A stretch of DNA of 64,000 nucleotides from Ostrinia nubilalis (taxonomy: Eukaryota; Arthropoda; Insecta; Lepidoptera; Crambidae): positions 17,370,001 through 17,434,000 of the forward strand of contig NC_087095.1 in assembly GCF_963855985.1 (NCBI RefSeq). The letters are read 5' to 3'. The notes under the pieces are model-generated. The model searched no databases and was not told the DNA's origin. It saw nothing but the letters and a program-made list of their open reading frames with translations. How positions within the stretch are numbered: the first letter of the stretch is position 1; every line of letters starts with the position of its first letter. The position numbers and the translations under genes are program-made. Shown here one piece after another: positions 1 to 11,693 of the stretch.

Positions 1-512
1 AAACTAGGCATAATAATTATAACAATAGTTATTAGCTGTATTCGACTCTACAGGACAGGGATGAAGAGAAAATGTCCTGGCATCCTCCAAAAAGGAGTAA
101 ACAGTCGGTCAGAACATTTCAATTTCAGGGTACCCCAGAACGTTTCTATGCAGAAATAAGTGTTGACTTCAAATATTGCAACAGACCCGCGGCTCTCATA
201 AACTCGGCGCTATTAACCGCACCTCCTTCCCGCTGCGAAATGTTTATCGCTTGTAGCCTTTGCCACTCACTTTACAAGGCAACTTCAGGTCTTTAATACT
301 TATGCAATTGAATTTATTACAAAATGTTTCAGTTTTATAGTGTCTGTAAAAATATGCAAAAGATTTTGATGCGAAGAATGAACACCACTTATTTACTTTT
401 CGGAAATCGAGTCATATGCGTTCACATGCAATACTAAAAACAAGGGGTGTAGCTATGTACAAGTATACCTACTGTCATATTAAGTATACATATACTTGAT
501 TGATTGAGGAGC
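1..512. other. Intergenic DNA, no feature seen
   Basis: AT-rich sequence. A 74-codon open frame at 72-296 has no recognisable motif and ends in ordinary AT-rich DNA, so I treat it as chance. Confidence 0.5.
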
Positions 513-606
513 CTACATGTGGGCAGCGCAGGACCGTTCATTGTGGAAAACCTTGGGGAAGGCCTTTGTCCAGCAGTGGACGTCATTTGGCTGAGGCGAA
601 CGAAAG
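513..606 (+). mobile_element. RTE-type non-LTR retrotransposon 3' end (subtype a)
   Basis: The stretch encodes the last codons of an RTE-like endonuclease/reverse transcriptase: a frame of the type WAAQDRSLWKTLG followed by AFVQQWTSFG. It ends in the degenerate tail GGCGAACGAAAG. The same 3' end recurs at 12948, 31433, 38553 and 46956 (+) and at 23573 and 41748 (-). It is strongly 5'-truncated, as is usual for dead non-LTR copies. Family placement rests on recalled lepidopteran RTE ORF2 C-termini. Confidence 0.8.
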
Positions 607-947
607 AAATTGATTGATTACTAATTATTAAATGATTTAAAATGTGTACCAGAATAAACGAATTCCACGCAGTAATCTCATCTTTTGATTACTGAACAAT
701 GAGTATGAAACCGCCAAAGATGATTAAAAATTTCCCACCCCATGAACGAACATGCGTGTTACTATGTTGGTGCCACATTAATTGTTTACTGTGATAATAC
801 GAGATGAAATTTAATTAATAGCGGAAGAACTCATATTTGTGTAGCGACAAGACCGCGGGGTTATTTGCTGAGGGGTGGTTATCAATTTAATTGGAGTTCG
901 GGACGTGCATACATTATCTAAGTATGCTTCTGTTTCAGTAAATTGAA
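607..947. other. Intergenic DNA, no feature seen
   Basis: No convincing coding or repeat signal was found between the RTE tail and the start of the Helitron-like element. Confidence 0.4.
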
Positions 948-1265
948 TCCCATCAAAAACAATACTTGTCAAAAAAACCAAGTCTCGCAACTCAGTTGTT
1001 CTACGGTAAAACGTTGTGAGATCCATGTAATACCAAGTCCAGGCCAGGAAATCTTTAACGTTTTACATAAATTATTGACTTGGCCATCGCACTAAATAAT
1101 TTAATTTACACGTGTTTTCATGCGATGGCCAAGTCAATATATTTATGTAAAACGTTAAAGATTTCCTGGCCTGGACTTGGTATTACATGGATCTCACAAC
1201 TTTTTACCGTAGAACAACTGAGTTGCGAGACTTGGTTTTTTTGACAAGTATTGTTTTTGATGGGA
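948..1265. repeat. Long palindrome at the 5' end of Helitron-like copy A
   Basis: The left arm (948-1091) and right arm (1121-1265) are reverse complements with very few mismatches, for example AACGTTGTG against CAACTTTTT. The intervening loop is 29 nt. A transcript through it would form a long hairpin. Confidence 0.9.
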
Positions 1266-2648
1266 TCTCATTTCTTTTTGTATTTTGTAGACAGCAGTTA
1301 TGTATCTAGAAAACTGGACCGAAATTGAAAAATTTTACTCGACTTGGCGGTTGCACTACCGTGCCCCCAAATATCATTTCTTTTTGTATTTTGTAGATAG
1401 CAGTTATGTATCTAGAAAACTGGACCGAAATGAAGAATGTTCACTAATTTTGTTTTTTAGCTTTCTGTATTCTCTGTTAAAAATAAAAAATACACGTAAA
1501 ATAATTATTTCGATACGTCAATTAGTTTCCAAGATATTGAATTTTAAAAGTGCGGGCGGCGGCCAGCCCGCCATTTTATGCGCGTGACGTCATAATTACA
1601 GTGACTGGCTCATATTTGTATGGGTGGAATCTTGCAAGCTGAATTAAGACCCACTTCCAGGCAACCGATTAAGCTGAAATTTCGCAAACACATGTGATTT
1701 GGATGACCATGCAATATTATGATGACATGGAGCTGATCTGATGATGGAGCTGGAAGGTGGCCATAGGAACTCTATAATAAAACGACTTAAATCCATCGAG
1801 TTTGGGCTCGTTCGTTTTGTATTGATGAGTACTTTAATTCTATATAGTAATCAGGGTCTAATGATGGAGCTGGAAGGTAATTCGCAATAAAACGACACAA
1901 TCGCATCAAGTTTGGGTTTGGTTCAATTTTAATTTCTGTGATGTGTCTGGGTGTTAATATGTATAATAAGTTTGTATTTACAAAAAAAAATGTATTTAAG
2001 TATGTTTATATCCGTTTTCTAGTGAGCGGGCACTGTGAATGTACGTCACGCGGGGTCACGTGACCGTCGGCGGGACTCAATATTTAAGCGAACTTTGAAT
2101 GCCTATAAAATCATAACTACTGGGTATTTTTGAATGAAATAAAAACTAATGTATTTGTAAATGTAAAAGCTTAACTGTAACATAGGTTTCAAGTGATTTT
2201 GCATACCTAGTAACATTCTCAATTGAAAAAATTTACTCGACTTGGCGGTTGCACTACCGTGCCCCCAAATATTTTAGTTTTTCCTTGATTCATACACCAA
2301 ACACTACTTATATTCCAAATTTGAAGCTTCTAGGTCTGCTAGAAGTGCCTTAGAGTTTTGATGATCGGTGAGTCAGTGAGTCAGTGAGTCAGTGAGTCAG
2401 TCAGTGAGTGACAAAATTAAGTAACTTTGACCCGTTATAATTCTTAAACTACTGGTTCAAATTGAATGAAATTTTAAATATACCGTGTCTTTACAATGCC
2501 TGCATAGCTAATGAAAATTCAGCCTTCTAGTTTTATCCACAACGAAGTTACAGGCGGTCGAAAATGGCCTGAATTGCTTCGAGAAAAGGATGGTACGGCC
2601 GTGCCGCTTTTTTGCTCGACTTGGTGGGGGCACTGCCGTGCCCCCAGA
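948..2648 (+). mobile_element. Helitron-like element, long copy (copy A)
   Basis: It starts TCCCATCAAAAAC after a host A and ends in a hairpin (stem GGGGGCAC/GTGCCCCC) plus AGA before a host T. This 5'-TC start, A^T target and terminal hairpin fit Helitrons, although the canonical CTRR 3' end is missing. The first 318 bp (948-1265) are a near-perfect palindrome with arms of about 144 bp and a 29-nt loop at 1092-1120. Two tandem copies of a pseudo-3'-end follow (hairpin-like GCACTACCGTGCCCCC). A (GTCA)n/(GAGTCAGT)n microsatellite lies at 2368-2410. A segment at about 1425-2220 is absent from copies B (15612) and C (28797). That segment carries two similar blocks containing GATGGAGCTGGAAGGT, so copy A is the fuller version. 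There is no Rep/helicase ORF, so it is nonautonomous. Confidence 0.75.
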
Positions 2649-3511
2649 TAGATTTTGCATGTTCTGAAATAGGAAAATTAGGCCGGTAAATAATGGTCTT
2701 CCATTTTGTTTGAAATGTGGTAGCTTTAGCTAAATTATAGGGTAAGAAACATAAAAGTTTGGATAGACAGTTAAAAAGTTTTCGTTGTAGTTAGTTCTAC
2801 TAATCTTATGTAATTATCTACTGAACGGTAGGAATAAAAACTTCCAAAACAGTTTTCTCTATAAACTTGTAAAAAATATTTAGTACAAATTTGTTCATAG
2901 AAACAGTATTAATAAGCAATAAGATGCAAATAAAATGCATTTCTAACACCCGTATTCACAAACGATGTTTGCTTAAGTGAAGCAGCAAATCGAACGCACA
3001 GCGTTGAATAGAGCTTTGTAATTGGTTCATATGTCACCCTGTGCTTCCACGCGTACTGTGAGACCTCATAGTAATGTTTGTGAATATGGGCGTTAGGCTC
3101 TTTATGTGAAAACATTCTAATGGTTACAAGTTTCCTCAAATGTTTGTCTACGTAGTTTATAGGTAGGTACACTGTATTGTTTTCCTTGTAAAATAAAATA
3201 AAATAAATTTAAAAATATTAGCAAAATTAATTTCACTGAGTAAAAACCAAACAAAAAGTTCAAAACGTAATATAACTTCCCCTCGGACTCGGCAAGTGCA
3301 ATTGGCAAAGTGCAAAAGTTGCCTCTAATCCCATTCTGGGCCGTTCCTGGTTCATTAACAGGCGGCTCATATCGGTTCCTCGACTCCCCACTTCCACAAA
3401 ATAGAAACGAACAGAAGACAATCACTTGCATGTACTTTACTTTGCGTGCCTACGCTCGGCGGTTGCGCTAGGGCTGACGACGGCGGCTGCGTCGACTGCC
3501 CTTTCTTTCTA
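2649..3511. other. Intergenic DNA, no gene seen
   Basis: AT-rich. Open frames of 87 and 104 codons on the minus strand (2909-3431) lack motifs and look like chance. A short (AAAAT)n run lies near 3188-3206. Confidence 0.45.
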
Positions 3512-3640
3512 TCCTCATCATTTCAACCATAGAACGTCCACTGCTAAACATAGGCCTCCCCCAATGATTTTCACAATGGCCGGTTGGTGGCGGCCTGCAT
3601 CCAGCGCCTTTTTAACTTTTAGGAGGTCGTCGGTGCAAGG
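3512..3640 (-). mobile_element. RTE-type retrotransposon 3' end (subtype b), degenerate
   Basis: On the minus strand it reads TDDLLKV, then RWMQAATN, then SLGEAYV and QWTFYG, ending in ATGATGAGG. Several lesions break the frame. It belongs to the subtype with the (GAT)n tail also seen at 7835, 13384, 23029, 25138 and 44884. Confidence 0.75.
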
Positions 3641-4076
3641 TTGGATTTTTTCCTGGCGGCTTGGTGACTGTAATTGAACCGCCACCGGTGCAGACTGAGA
3701 AGATGGTGAATTGTCTGCACGTGAAAAGGAGGTTGTCCGGCTTGCAGAAATTTATATAAGTTACCGTTCCTTGTGTGAAATTAAAGAAATGTAAATAAAA
3801 CAGCTCCCTCTCAATTGACACAATTTATTTTTATCTCGTATGCTCGTATATAGTTAACAATTACGATATTATAATAACTACTGTAATAGTGCCAATCTCA
3901 AGGGATTCAGGGTCGTTAATTAGGTTCGGTTTGGTGAATATTATTGACACTACAAATTTCTTAAAACTCAGCCTAAATATTAAAAGACTCTAATAGTTAA
4001 GATAACTGCGCGATTGTCAGGTCGGAAAGACTCCTACTTGAAGGATGGAAAAGTGGGTACCTTGGAAGCCATGCGG

Positions 4077-4661
4077 TTATAAGCCGTTACCCTGAACGTT
4101 CCTCTCTTCTTCCGGGATCCAACGGGTCTCGCACACTTTTAGGCTCCAAGCAGCGTCCTCCACGGCCTCAAGCGCGCAGTGCCAGATGAAGCTCTTGCAT
4201 CTCTTCGACAGGTAAGCGTTCAAACTCTTGCAGAGACAGAGGTTTGATGACAAGGAGGAAATGCGAAGAGATCAGCAGTTTAGTAAGGACAAATATTTCA
4301 TACGAAATGAAGAGAAATTAAAATATATGAAATATCAAAATGTAAAATATGAAATTTGAAATATTTGAACTATAAAATTTGTAAAATTATGAAATCCCGC
4401 ATCTGAAACGAAAAATACGAGTGTCAGAATCACATGTGGAACGTGGCATTAGGTTATGAAAAACCCGCAATGGGAAACAAATACTTACGAAGAACTGCTC
4501 GCTAATTTGAAATTCACTCGCCGTCTTCAGCAACCCACCCTCATCCGAACAGGATTTAGGGAATCTCTGAAAGAAACGATCACATGAAATCCCACGTACT
4601 GGAATACGAAAAATATCAATCACGAAAAATAAATAAATTCTCCGACGGGAACTTACCTCAT
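4077..4661 (-). CDS. Candidate small spliced gene, three coding exons (join 4657-4661, 4489-4564, 4077-4226)
   Basis: This is a model I built from splice signals; I do not recognise the protein. On the minus strand, exon 1 ends ATGAG followed by the donor GTAAGTTC (4656 down). Exon 2 is preceded by a pyrimidine tract and TTTCAGAG and ends at a strong donor GTAAGTAT (4488 down). Exon 3 follows CTCTGTCTCTGCAAG. The three pieces join in one frame from the ATG at 4661 to a TAA at 4077-4079, giving about 76 residues. It starts MRFPKSCSDEGG, continues through SEFQISEQFF and SLNAYLSKRC, and ends EERNVQGNGL. Cys, Glu and Lys are frequent, and no signal peptide or domain is evident. Weak points: exon 2 must use the second AG of a tandem AGAG, the exon 3 acceptor is AAG rather than CAG, and a rival acceptor (TTTCGTTTCAG, near 4391) would add only 10 codons before a stop. 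The 5' exon upstream (to about 4880) would be untranslated. Confidence 0.3.
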
Positions 4662-4679
4662 GTGTGAATATTTTTAAAT

Positions 4680-5112
4680 TATATTAATAAATTATCGTGG
4701 ATGCATTCCGCATCACACGATTTGAAACATGGGGGATTACATCCCCGAAAATAATAAAACTGCGGCCGCGCAAGATCGACCAAAATTCCAAAGTGATTTG
4801 ACAGCTCAACTGACAGCTGCGAGTCATTGACATCGCAAGACGTTTCGTTTCGCCGCTTAGAAAAGCAAATACTAATAAAAACCATGATGAAAACAATCTC
4901 CTGAACACTGAAAATATTCTATTAAAAAATAGAATAATCAAAACAAAAACATTAGGAAATGTTTCAATAAAATATATTTGAATTGACTGAGCAAAAAGCG
5001 CCATCTATTGCAAATTAATTCTAAATCACGCCAATAGATGTCGCTAGTGGTATCCTAAATCCCAACATCGAGTAAGAAAAACAATTTGTGAAAAACAGCC
5101 AAAACTGCAACG
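4680..5112. other. Possible 5' exon/promoter of the minus-strand candidate gene
   Basis: Going upstream on the minus strand, the sequence holds paired CTGTCAGTT/CTGTCAAAT motifs near 4800-4820 and a GCGGCCGC site at about 4763. A short inverted repeat also occurs (CGCCATCTATTG at about 5000 against CAATAGATGTCGC at about 5031). It would be the first exon and promoter only if the splice model at 4077-4661 is right. Otherwise no feature is visible. Confidence 0.2.
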
Positions 5113-5237
5113 CTACATCGGTCCACCTTGTGGGTGGGCGTCCTACGTTGCGCTTTCCTGTATGTGGCCTCCACTCCGGAACCTTGCTGCCCCATCAGTT
5201 GTCGGTTCTGCGTACTAATGTGCTCTGCCCACTTAAC
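5113..5237 (-). mobile_element. RTE-type ORF2 internal fragment
   Basis: The minus strand reads WGSKVPEWRPHTG, then KRNVGRPPTRWTD, the conserved segment just before the RTE C-terminus. The preceding KWAEHI lies in a shifted frame. It has no 3' tail, so this is an internal remnant. Confidence 0.7.
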
Positions 5238-6065
5238 TGCTTTGATTGCTTCCTACCTTAACTGTTTATAATAATAATTATTAGAAAGATTGGCGTATTT
5301 TGTTATCATCGTCCATACGTAAATATAATCATACTTACATAGAATTCTACGACCATTTTTAACACCTAAAAATGCGATTAATTATATTTTAAATATTACT
5401 TATTAGATTTTTATTGAACAACAGAGCTTTCACAGCTTACAAGTACTGCAATAAATACCTACTATAAATTGTAAAAACAAGCCCACAAGGTTGTGTTCGC
5501 TTTCATAGACGCGTGTCAAGCGGACAGCACTCATGTTCTCAATGGTCCAAGATGGTCCGAGATAACGCGTACGTGAGTGGTGTCTATGAGTGCGTTAATC
5601 GAGCGCACTTTGTGTGTAGATTGTCTTCTGCTCATTTCTATTTTGTGCCACTTCCCCGTTTCCCCATTTCTCCCACTTCCCCGCTTCGCATGTTACCCTC
5701 GCAAATTGAGAAAACTTGGAAAAAATGGGACGAGTTGACAACTCGCGGATACGGAGACGTAACGGCAGTTTAAAATGTTTTCTGGTTGTTATTAAGGGAA
5801 TAAAAGTGCGGTTTAGCAAGTTTTGACCATTTATTTTACTTTCACGGTGGTTTTAGCTACAACTGCTTAAATCGATGCTCACTATTGCTAAGCTAAATAC
5901 CTACCTGCAAAGTAACTTACACCGAATACATTATGTACGTTGAATACGTCTGCTACCCGTCTAGAATAGTGTACGAATGACTGAATAATTATTAAAATGA
6001 GATAATAATTGTCGCTGTGAATAGGTACCTACTACAAAAACTTAATTGTTTCCAACTTATATTAT
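5238..6065. other. Intergenic DNA, no gene seen
   Basis: Overlapping open frames on both strands at 5513-5819 share no recognisable motif. They sit in a moderately GC-rich patch with CTTCCCC repeats (TTCCCCGTTTCCCC). Confidence 0.4.
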
Positions 6066-6270
6066 ACTAGCTGACCCGGCGAACTTTGTTCCGCCTTAAT
6101 GGCAATGAATAAGCAGACTTTTTTTTTAATTTCGAACGGGATAAAAAGTATCCTATGTCCTTCTCCTGGCTCTAAACTACCTCCCTGACAATTTTCAGCT
6201 AAATCGGTTCAGCCGTTCTTGAGTTATAAGTGGAGTAACTAACACGACTTTCTTTTATATATATAGATTA
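6066..6270 (+). mobile_element. Interspersed repeat beginning CTAGCTGACCCGGCGAAC
   Basis: The sequence runs from CTAGCTGACCCGGCGAAC to a TATATATATAGATTA end. It contains the widespread insect block about CTAAATCGGTTCAGCCGTTC. I recognise it as an abundant short element of insect genomes, probably Helitron-related. The class assignment is from memory. Confidence 0.6.
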
Positions 6271-6710
6271 GACATCTTAGAAATTATCAAAGAAAATTAA
6301 ATTGATGTAATTATATAAGCCTTACAAATTCACAATTAGTGGAATTGGATTAGGTCCGAAACTTATTAAGTATCGACAAATAGCGTCTACCTAAAGACGT
6401 TTTTAATAAATCGAATCTGGAGTGGATTGGGTTTAGCGCTAAATCCAATCAGTTTCGGGCTCATTTTGGGAATTATTAGGACGAAATAAATAACTTGTGA
6501 CTAATACAATACTTATTACAGGCGGGGTTCTGACACTTTTATGGGTGAGATTTTATCTAGAATAAAATAAAATAAACTTTAATGAAATAATAACCATGTC
6601 AACTCTAGTATTAAACTAAATTAGTTTAGTAAAGGGCTCTTTCAAAATATGTTTTGAGCAGGACGTCAATAGCGTGTTTGCAAGACCGCACAGTAACTCG
6701 TGGAAACTAA

Positions 6711-6790
6711 GGCTAAGTTGCACCACCTAACTAACCATAACTATTACGTCTGGTGGTTTTTGTATGGAGTTCGTCAATTTTTTTACATTT
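6711..6790 (+). mobile_element. Half copy of the GGCTGAGTTGCACCACC MITE
   Basis: The left part of a short palindromic MITE: GGCTAAGTTGCACCACCTAA, then a GGTGGTTTTTGTATGGAG core. The right inverted repeat is missing. Intact relatives lie at 17808, 23223 and 26280. Confidence 0.7.
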
Positions 6791-7802
6791 ATAATACACA
6801 CACTAATATTTTTATTCCAACGCAGCTGTCATACTATTTTCCGTATGCATCCTGCTAAACGTCCGGCTAAAACTATCTTATTTTAAAGAGTTTTTATTCT
6901 ATTGGGTAAAAAGTAAGGTAAAAATGGAGGTTAGGATGGTAAAACTTTGTAGATTTTGATTAAAAAATTTCTGACTTAAAAGTCGCCTCTCGATCTAAAA
7001 GCAAACGAAATGTCGTGGGTTTAATTATCACCTTAGGCAGTTCGATTTTTTCAACTATTTTTTAAAAGATTTGTACGTTATGTAGCGTTCACCGGTCGTT
7101 GCTCCCCAGTGTCGCAGCCAAACCTTAAGTGGTCCTCCTGCGCCTCGTTACTCGCTGCATTCCCGACACGCGGTCACGTACGGTGCAATCCAGTAAGCGA
7201 TCGAATGTGTAATATGGACCAAGTGGGTGTTAAAGGATTAAACTTTTGTCAAATTTACCACTATGTATTGTAAAGGGTCCGCACTTTTCAAATTCTTTCA
7301 GATTCTCTTTGATTGACTAGTTGTCAATATCATCATCTAGTCATTTAGTCGCTGTTGGAGGCGACTCTCTCAATCATTTATCAGAGGGAACTGGATGAAT
7401 TGGTATACACTCCTCACGCTGGTTAATTCCTCAATGGAATCATCATATTCATGTGGAATTCTCAACTTTGCTTGATTCCAAAATCTCCAGTATTTTGGAA
7501 TATTTCACCTAAATTAGAATGTACACGTTCGTTTCTAAAGCCCGTTCCAAAATGGTCGCCACTCGGCATTCGCGTCACGGACTCGAGCGATACGGAGCGA
7601 AGTGATCGCTCGCATTGTGCTGTATCGCTCGAACTCATTTGCTCGAGTTTCATATTTCGAACGTCAGTTTAAAGGAGAGCGCTTAGACTGTATTGGAATT
7701 CAAATGTGAAGAGAAATGTGATGTAGCGTGCGACCTTAATAGGGCCCTAGGGTGTTTTATTACTTTTTGTGTGTCAATACCTACTTCATTTTATCCTTGA
7801 TT
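6791..7802. other. Intergenic DNA with a short GAGCGA-rich inverted repeat
   Basis: No gene is recognised. CGAGCGATAC (7584-7593) and GTATCGCTCG (7622-7631) form an inverted repeat. It encloses a second GAGCGA/TCGCTC pair. Confidence 0.45.
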
Positions 7803-7966
7803 GAGGCCTTTGTCCAGCAGTGATCGTCATTTGGACACAAGGTGGACCGACGACCTGATAAAGGTAGCAGGAAGGCGCTGGATACAGGCCGCTACCAACC
7901 GTGCGATGTGGAAGTCATTAGGAGAGGCCTATGTTCAGAAGTGGACGTCCTATGGCTGAAATGATG
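7803..7966 (+). mobile_element. Two joined RTE 3' ends (subtype a tail, then subtype b)
   Basis: 7803-7834 is a stub of subtype a (GAGGCCTTTGTCCAGCAGTG). From about 7835 a subtype b piece starts abruptly at ACAAGGTGGACCGACGACC. It encodes TDDLIKVAGRRWIQAATNRA and SLGEAYVQ and ends in GAAATGATGAAC. The copy at 13384 starts at the same internal point. Confidence 0.75.
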
Positions 7967-8242
7967 AACTTTCTTCGTTATGATTGAAAACTCACTTGAC
8001 TCTTCATAATAATGTTTAGTTTACCACTGTCATTTCCAAGATACATACTCAGAGCCATATGACAAAAAAATAGTTTTATCATCATGACAATATTATCCGT
8101 CATCTTCATTTTATTTTATTTTATTTATTTAATAGGACAACCAACAAGACATACACTAGAAGACAATCAATCAATATTTATAACGTATTTAAACTTAATC
8201 TAAGTGCTGCCTTATAGGTTGCCACGGCATGCAATAGTGGAC

Positions 8243-8363
8243 TTATGCCCGTTTTCACCATCAATCCCTAATTTTAAGTGACCCCTATGGTAACAATTAA
8301 CAGGAATTTTGCTGCCATAGGGATCCCTTAAAAATTAGGGATTGATGGTGAAAACGGGCATTA
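8243..8363. mobile_element. Palindromic MITE with TATGCCCGTTTTCACC termini
   Basis: Inverted arms (8243-8300 and about 8318-8363) start TTATGCCCGTTTTCACCATC and end in its reverse complement, followed by TAT. A half copy is at 16604-16649. The flanks (8110-8240 and 8365-8395) carry an (ATTTT)n start and AT-rich text resembling a reverse-oriented LINE tail. Confidence 0.8.
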
Positions 8364-8399
8364 TACATTTAAACAGTGTCTACAATAAAATAAAAGAGT

Positions 8400-11300
8400 T
8401 TTTTCAGCGAGTATTATTATCTTCGTCCATCTCTTCTTATAGGTATTCAGATAGACATGGAAGCTTAAACTAAAAGATTCTTATTGACCCATTCTCAATC
8501 CCACATGGCTTTAATGCTAGAAAGAGCTCTTTCGCCGCAAGCGCTACTTAAAATTCCGTTAGGCTCCTGCTAATCCTCAATAGTAATCTTCTCCATTTGA
8601 CGTAGAATAGGTTTTACCTCCAGGCTCGTGTGTTCTATAACTGAAATATTGGATATTTTAGTTAAAAGCTCTAAACTACGAGCTTTCTGTGCTGTACAAT
8701 AAAGTGTTTCCTTACTAATTACCTATAAGATTTTTTTAATCACCGGCTGAAATTGCCGGAGTTCGGTTTTTGAAGACAAAAAAAAAGTGGTAGTAGTAAT
8801 GATTGGTAAATGTCAAAATTTTACTGAAATACAATAAAACAGGTTTTTTGCATGAATATTGAGAAAATAAATATTTAAGGTCTAAAATATTTGAAAAGTT
8901 ACGCGGGTTTATGATTGAGTAGCCGACGCTTTGTTTGTCATTTGGTCAAAATACGGTAAAAATACAAAAAAAATGTGTAAAAAATTACCTTGCTTTATTT
9001 ATTTCGCTCTGCGAACAATTCCGCAATATTTTCTGAAAATACAATGATTTTTACTAGAGGCGTACCTTTTCATTGTGTCACGTACATTCTTTTGAAATTA
9101 TCGCCTTCAGAGGCGAAGTGTTCAAAGCCTCCGAGAGCTTACAATAAGAGGATCCTTTTAAACACCACTTTGCTACGTCCTCAAAATTCAGAATCCATTA
9201 ACCTGTAGACTCTATCCTAATGGAGTAAGCGCAAAAATCCCTTGCATGAATCAAACAACAAAGGACTCGAATTTTTGAAACCAAACCATTTCTAAATACG
9301 ACTTAAAATCCAATTACACAAAGTTGAAGTTCGTGTGAGGACCGGACAACACCGAACCCTTACACCTGCCATATTTTGTTACATTCAAAGGCCACAAAAC
9401 ATATTTCATACTTTTGAAACGTCCCTAGTTTGCGCTATGAACAACTGGCAATACTCCAAAATGTTATCTACAGAAAGTTCTTTGACAATATTTGGAAGTG
9501 CAAAACTCAATTACACCCAGCTCCTATCTCCTCTGAAATAAAGGTCAAATCTGCTTGAAAACAAATGAGTTTAGAAAAGTCCTAGGCCGTCACTCTCAAG
9601 GGGCCTATTTATATTCCTCGCCGCGCTGAAAACGTGTTTTAAAACATATTTTGCTGGAGTGTAATAAATTTTCTTTAAAGAAAACATAAACTTGGTCTTA
9701 CTTGTTTAGCATTGAAATAAAAGTCTTAGCTGAAAATATTTTACACTACTAAATAATTAGTTTAAGGTGCTACGTTATAAAACTAGGTTTTTACTTTATT
9801 TGAAAATTATTTGTAATTTGTAAATAACAAGTTGTAATACTGTTTATTTACTTATTATTGAGCAACAATTTAATACGAAAATGTGGTAAATAAGTGTTCT
9901 AATAAAAAATGAAAGATATAAACTTGCATTGTACGACATTCCAAACATTTATTCACTAGCTGTAAAGTTCCCTAAAATACCACCTACACCTGACGAAGAA
10001 ATGTATTAAAATCTCATTAAATTTTGCTAAAAGTATTTCCGTACTGTGTGCCGGTAGTTATTTAAATAAATTTGTTGGCATTGAAGCTATAAGAACCAAA
10101 TTTAGTTACAGATGCTTGCCTATTTCCATACATTTTCCTGCTAGCATCCAGTTTATTTCACTCCACGGCAAAGTGATCTAGAAGACTGATTTACATTTCC
10201 TCGCAAAAATAAACTGTATTTACTATCCTAAGTGAAATATATTCCTTTGTTATGTACATGGGCTCGTTGTCATTTGTATTAGTTAATCTATTAACCTTAA
10301 CGCCGACTTCAGTCACTACTCGAGACGTTGTTAGATTTTGATTAAATAATTCTACAGACAATTCTACGCCTAAAAGGTATTGGGTGTAAGTCTGAAGGTC
10401 GGGTGTGAGAGAACAATTTTAAGCTGTATCGAATATTGCCAGAGATATCGTAGCAGTTCTAGTTGAGTTAGTGGTGTAGGGCGTGCATTGATTGGGTCAT
10501 ATCGACAACGATAACTTTTGATAATTTGGCCAGCATTCATTCCAATCAGATTGTATGCACTTCTGGAATTACATATAGGTACACATACTACATACACATA
10601 CACATACTACAGGGTAAACAGCGATTGTGTTTATTAAATAGATTAATAAAAACAGTTTTTAATTAATAGTAGTTCAAGCACCTAAATTCGTTATGATTTG
10701 GTGTCTCAAAGTATTAGTACTTTTTCTTTTTGTTGCTTATTAATTAAACTTTACCTATAAATCTAATTATTACTACTTATTTTTTATAAACAAACAATAA
10801 GCAAAGAGTATGAACAATATAATTTTTAAAAACTGTTTCTCAACATAATGTAATAACACCCACGCAACTCTACGTCATCGAAAAGCCGCCTAACAAAGGT
10901 GCCACAACACTAGTGCCAGTGAAAGGACATTGTCAGAAACCGCCTAAAAAACCGCCCAAAAACATTAACCCATCATAATTATTTTCTATTTTTTTTAATA
11001 CATTAAGCACCCTTTCATTCTAATGGACACTTAAGCATTGAAAAATTAAATAAATAAGTCTTTTAACGTTTATTCTATAATACTATTACAACTTCCGGAC
11101 GTTTTGGTGCGTGGCATGGTCTAAAACCTATCAAGTTCCATTATTTTTGCCGATAAAATCTGTACGAGGCATTACCGTACTTTATTGCTGGGAGTCCATG
11201 TATAGTGATGTTCCTGCGGCCATCATAGACAATAAAATATCGATTTTGAAAATAAAATAAATCGATTAGAAGACTAGATTTGCGTTAAAAGCTAAAAAGA

Positions 11301-11504
11301 TATTGACACTATTACAAGAAGCTTTCTAAAGTGTCCAACTGGTCGAAGGTCGTAAATAAAATGAAAATAATTAGGACCATAAACTGATATTCATGGTATC
11401 ATAACTGTAAAAGTGTCAGAATCCGATGTTGAATCCAATGCCAGTTGAAGTGAGAGAAACATATATCAACCTAGTATAGTTGCCAGTCTCTTATAATCTA
11501 TGCC
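8400..11504. other. 3.1 kb without a recognised gene
   Basis: AT-rich single-copy-looking DNA. Short open frames at 8990, 9335 and 10370 have no family signature. A block at about 10860-10980 is richer in AACCGCC/AAAACCGCCC words. I see no repeat boundary. Confidence 0.4.
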
Positions 11505-11693
11505 AATGAGGGTTTTCGCGATTGAAAAATCCGCGAGATGGCAATACGTATACGCGAGGTCCAAATGCTGCATGATTGGTGGATTTTGACATATCTGTCA
11601 ATGTCATGTCAAAAATAACCAATCATGCAGCATTTGGACCTCACGTCTACGTATTGCCATCTCGCGGATTTTTCAATCGCGAAAACCCTCATT
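11505..11693. mobile_element. Palindromic MITE, ~76-bp inverted repeats
   Basis: The left arm (11505-11580) begins AATGAGGGTTTTCGCGATTG. The right arm (11618-11693) is its near-exact reverse complement, and the spacer is about 37 bp. Differences such as GTATACGCGAGG against CCTCACGTCTAC show some divergence. There is no coding sequence. Confidence 0.85.

Noticed and set aside
1300..1587. 95-codon ORF MYLENWTEIEKFYST
   Set aside because: Lies wholly in the Helitron-like element and repeats its tandem pseudo-end.
2368..2410. CRISPR-like array of GTCAGTGA repeats
   Set aside because: It is a simple microsatellite inside a Helitron-like element, with no spacers.
4234..4359. Plus-strand exon reading QRFDDKEEMRRDQQF after CTCTTGCAG
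   Set aside because: It faintly resembles an ATPase-inhibitor (IF1) helix, but the only nearby donor would give a 22-nt intron. The minus-strand splice model overlaps it.
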